From an uncultured Sphingobacteriia bacterium (lineage in GTDB: Bacteria > Bacteroidota > Bacteroidia > Chitinophagales > Chitinophagaceae), in contig CAMFKK010000101.1 of the NCBI GenBank assembly GCA_945957225.1, positions 1-7,616 on the forward strand: a DNA stretch of 7,616 nucleotides. Direction: 5' to 3'. Within the stretch, counting starts at the first letter, position 1; each line of letters begins with the position of its first letter. Of this stretch, positions 6,351 to 7,616 are shown piece after piece. The notes beneath the pieces are model-generated. The model ran no database searches and was not told the DNA's origin. It saw nothing but the letters and a program-made list of their open reading frames with translations. Made by a program: the position numbers and the translations under genes.

Positions 6351-7616
6351 ATGGAACATGCTAAGAAAGCTATTGTAGTAGGTGCGGGAATAGCCGGAAT
6401 GGCTGCATCTATTAGGCTAGCTGTTCAGGGCTATGAGGTGGATCTTTTTGAAAAAAATGATTATCCCGGCGGAAAGCTTAGCCAATTTAGCATAGATGGA
6501 TACCTCTTTGACGCGGGTCCCAGTTTGTTTACCCAACCAGATAATTTGAAAGCATTATTTGATCTGGCGGGTGAACCCATGGAAGACTATTTCCAATATC
6601 AATCCATGCCCATTTCATTTAAATATTTTTATGAGGATGGTACTATTGTAAATGCCTATACCGATAATGGAAAACTGGCAGCAGAGATGGAGGAGAAGTT
6701 GGGAGAGTCTCCAAGCAAGGTCTTAGATTATTTAAATGATTCTAAGCACTTGTATGAACATATTGCCAGCATTTTTTTAAATCATTCCTTACACAAAAAA
6801 GCAACCCTATTCCAATCCAAGGTTTTCAAAGCCATCAAGACTTTGAAATGGAAATATTTGTTTAGGTCTATGCACCAAGTGAATGGGGGCTATTTTTCCA
6901 ATCCTAAAACGGTGCAACTCTTTAATAGATACGCTACTTATAATGGGAGCAATCCTTATAAAGCCCCAGGGATGCTGAGTTTGATTCCTCATTTGGAATT
7001 AAATGAAGGTACTTTTTATCCAAAGGGAGGCATGATTAGTATTACCAATGCCTTGTACCAACTGGCTTTGAAAAAAGGGGTGCGTTTTCATTTTAATGCT
7101 CCTGTGCAACGCATTATTCAACAGGATAGATTTGTGCGTGGCGTGGTGGTAGAAGGTCAAAATATCTTTGCCAATTTGGTAGTGAGTAATATGGATGTAT
7201 TCTTCACCTATCAAAAATTATTGGGTGATGCCAGAATGGCCAACCAAGTATTAAAACAAGAAAGAAGCAGTAGTGCTTTGATTTTTTATTGGGGTATCAA
7301 GTCTGAATTTCCGCAATTGGAATTACACAATATCTTTTTCTCTACGGATTATGCTGCTGAGTTCAAAGCCATTTTCCAAACCGGTTCTATGCATACAGAT
7401 CCCACGGTCTATGTGAATATTACTAGTAAGTGTGAGCCGGGTTTACAAGCACCAAATGGCAAGGAGAATTGGTTTGTGATGGTGAACTGCCCTGCTAATA
7501 AAGGTCAGGACTGGAAAGCCCTGCAACAGAAAGCTAGGGCAGCTGTGATTGCCAAATTGAACCGAATTTTGGGTGTTGATTTGGAGTCCTTGATAGAAGT
7601 GGAAGAAGTATTAGAC
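6351..7616 (+). CDS. crtD: Second CrtI-family desaturase, probably 1-hydroxycarotenoid 3,4-desaturase, 3' end outside window
   Basis: The frame is open from ATG at 6351 to the right edge (422 codons). Family members have about 490 residues, so perhaps 70 are missing, including the C-terminal FAD signature. GAGIAG (11-16), E34 and YPGGK (38-42) form the FAD site. FDAGPSLFTQP (53-63) and EGTFYPKGGM (219-228) mark it as a paralogue of the upstream CrtI, in which the corresponding stretches read FDMGPSWYWMP and GGTWYPEKGM. The wording FDAGPSLFTQP followed by YFQYQ resembles, from memory, Bacteroidota CrtD proteins, which put a 3,4 double bond into 1-hydroxy acyclic or monocyclic carotenes. That route leads to saproxanthin-, myxol- or flexixanthin-type pigments. 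It starts 9 nt after idi in the same operon. Membership of the carotenoid desaturase/isomerase superfamily is near certain. The CrtD assignment is moderate; a carotene isomerase or another desaturase remains possible. Confidence 0.75.
   Translation, partial: MEHAKKAIVVGAGIAGMAASIRLAVQGYEVDLFEKNDYPGGKLSQFSIDGYLFDAGPSLFTQPDNLKALFDLAGEPMEDYFQYQSMPISFKYFYEDGTIVNAYTDNGKLAAEMEEKLGESPSKVLDYLNDSKHLYEHIASIFLNHSLHKKATLFQSKVFKAIKTLKWKYLFRSMHQVNGGYFSNPKTVQLFNRYATYNGSNPYKAPGMLSLIPHLELNEGTFYPKGGMISITNALYQLALKKGVRFHFNAPVQRIIQQDRFVRGVVVEGQNIFANLVVSNMDVFFTYQKLLGDARMANQVLKQERSSSALIFYWGIKSEFPQLELHNIFFSTDYAAEFKAIFQTGSMHTDPTVYVNITSKCEPGLQAPNGKENWFVMVNCPANKGQDWKALQQKARAAVIAKLNRILGVDLESLIEVEEVLD

Overview
The window looks like a piece of a Bacteroidota chromosome, plausibly from a pigmented member of the Chitinophagaceae (the family-level guess is inference). 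The main reasons are a GLPGLI-family protein (a family essentially confined to Bacteroidota) paired with a carboxypeptidase-regulatory-like/TonB-plug outer-membrane protein, no clear Shine-Dalgarno sequences ahead of the genes, low GC, and carotenoid enzymes whose wording (for example the FDMGPSWYWMPDVF stretch in CrtI) is typical of that phylum.

Layout. Positions 1-2466 hold two minus-strand genes that are probably co-transcribed: a secreted GLPGLI protein, then 49 nt later a large TonB-dependent-receptor-like protein. The receptor starts with TTG and runs off the left edge of the window. Positions 2467-2849 are a 383-nt AT-rich divergent intergenic region. Its right end carries a duplicated dyad (TTTGTTTA...TAAACAAA, two copies exactly 56 bp apart) next to the start of the rightward genes. 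Positions 2850-7616 hold five plus-strand genes with gaps of 35, 66, 10 and 9 nt, which read as one operon: an ECF-type sigma factor, crtI (phytoene desaturase), crtB (phytoene synthase), idi (type I isopentenyl-diphosphate isomerase) and a second CrtI-family desaturase, most like CrtD, cut by the right edge.

How the genes work together. Idi balances IPP and DMAPP. An unseen prenyltransferase makes GGPP. CrtB condenses two GGPP to phytoene, CrtI desaturates phytoene toward lycopene, and the CrtD-like enzyme probably adds a 3,4 double bond to a 1-hydroxylated carotene. Such a route would lead to monocyclic pigments of the saproxanthin/flexixanthin/myxol kind, if a hydratase (CruF), cyclase and hydroxylase lie downstream. 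The sigma factor as first gene, with no anti-sigma gene beside it, suggests dedicated transcriptional control of pigment synthesis. The duplicated dyad ahead of it is the best candidate for an operator.

I do not see a clearly new system here. The least explained pieces are the duplicated dyad, how the orphan sigma factor is controlled, and the function of the GLPGLI/receptor pair. No RNA genes, insertion sequences, CRISPR arrays or convincing intrinsic terminators were recognised.
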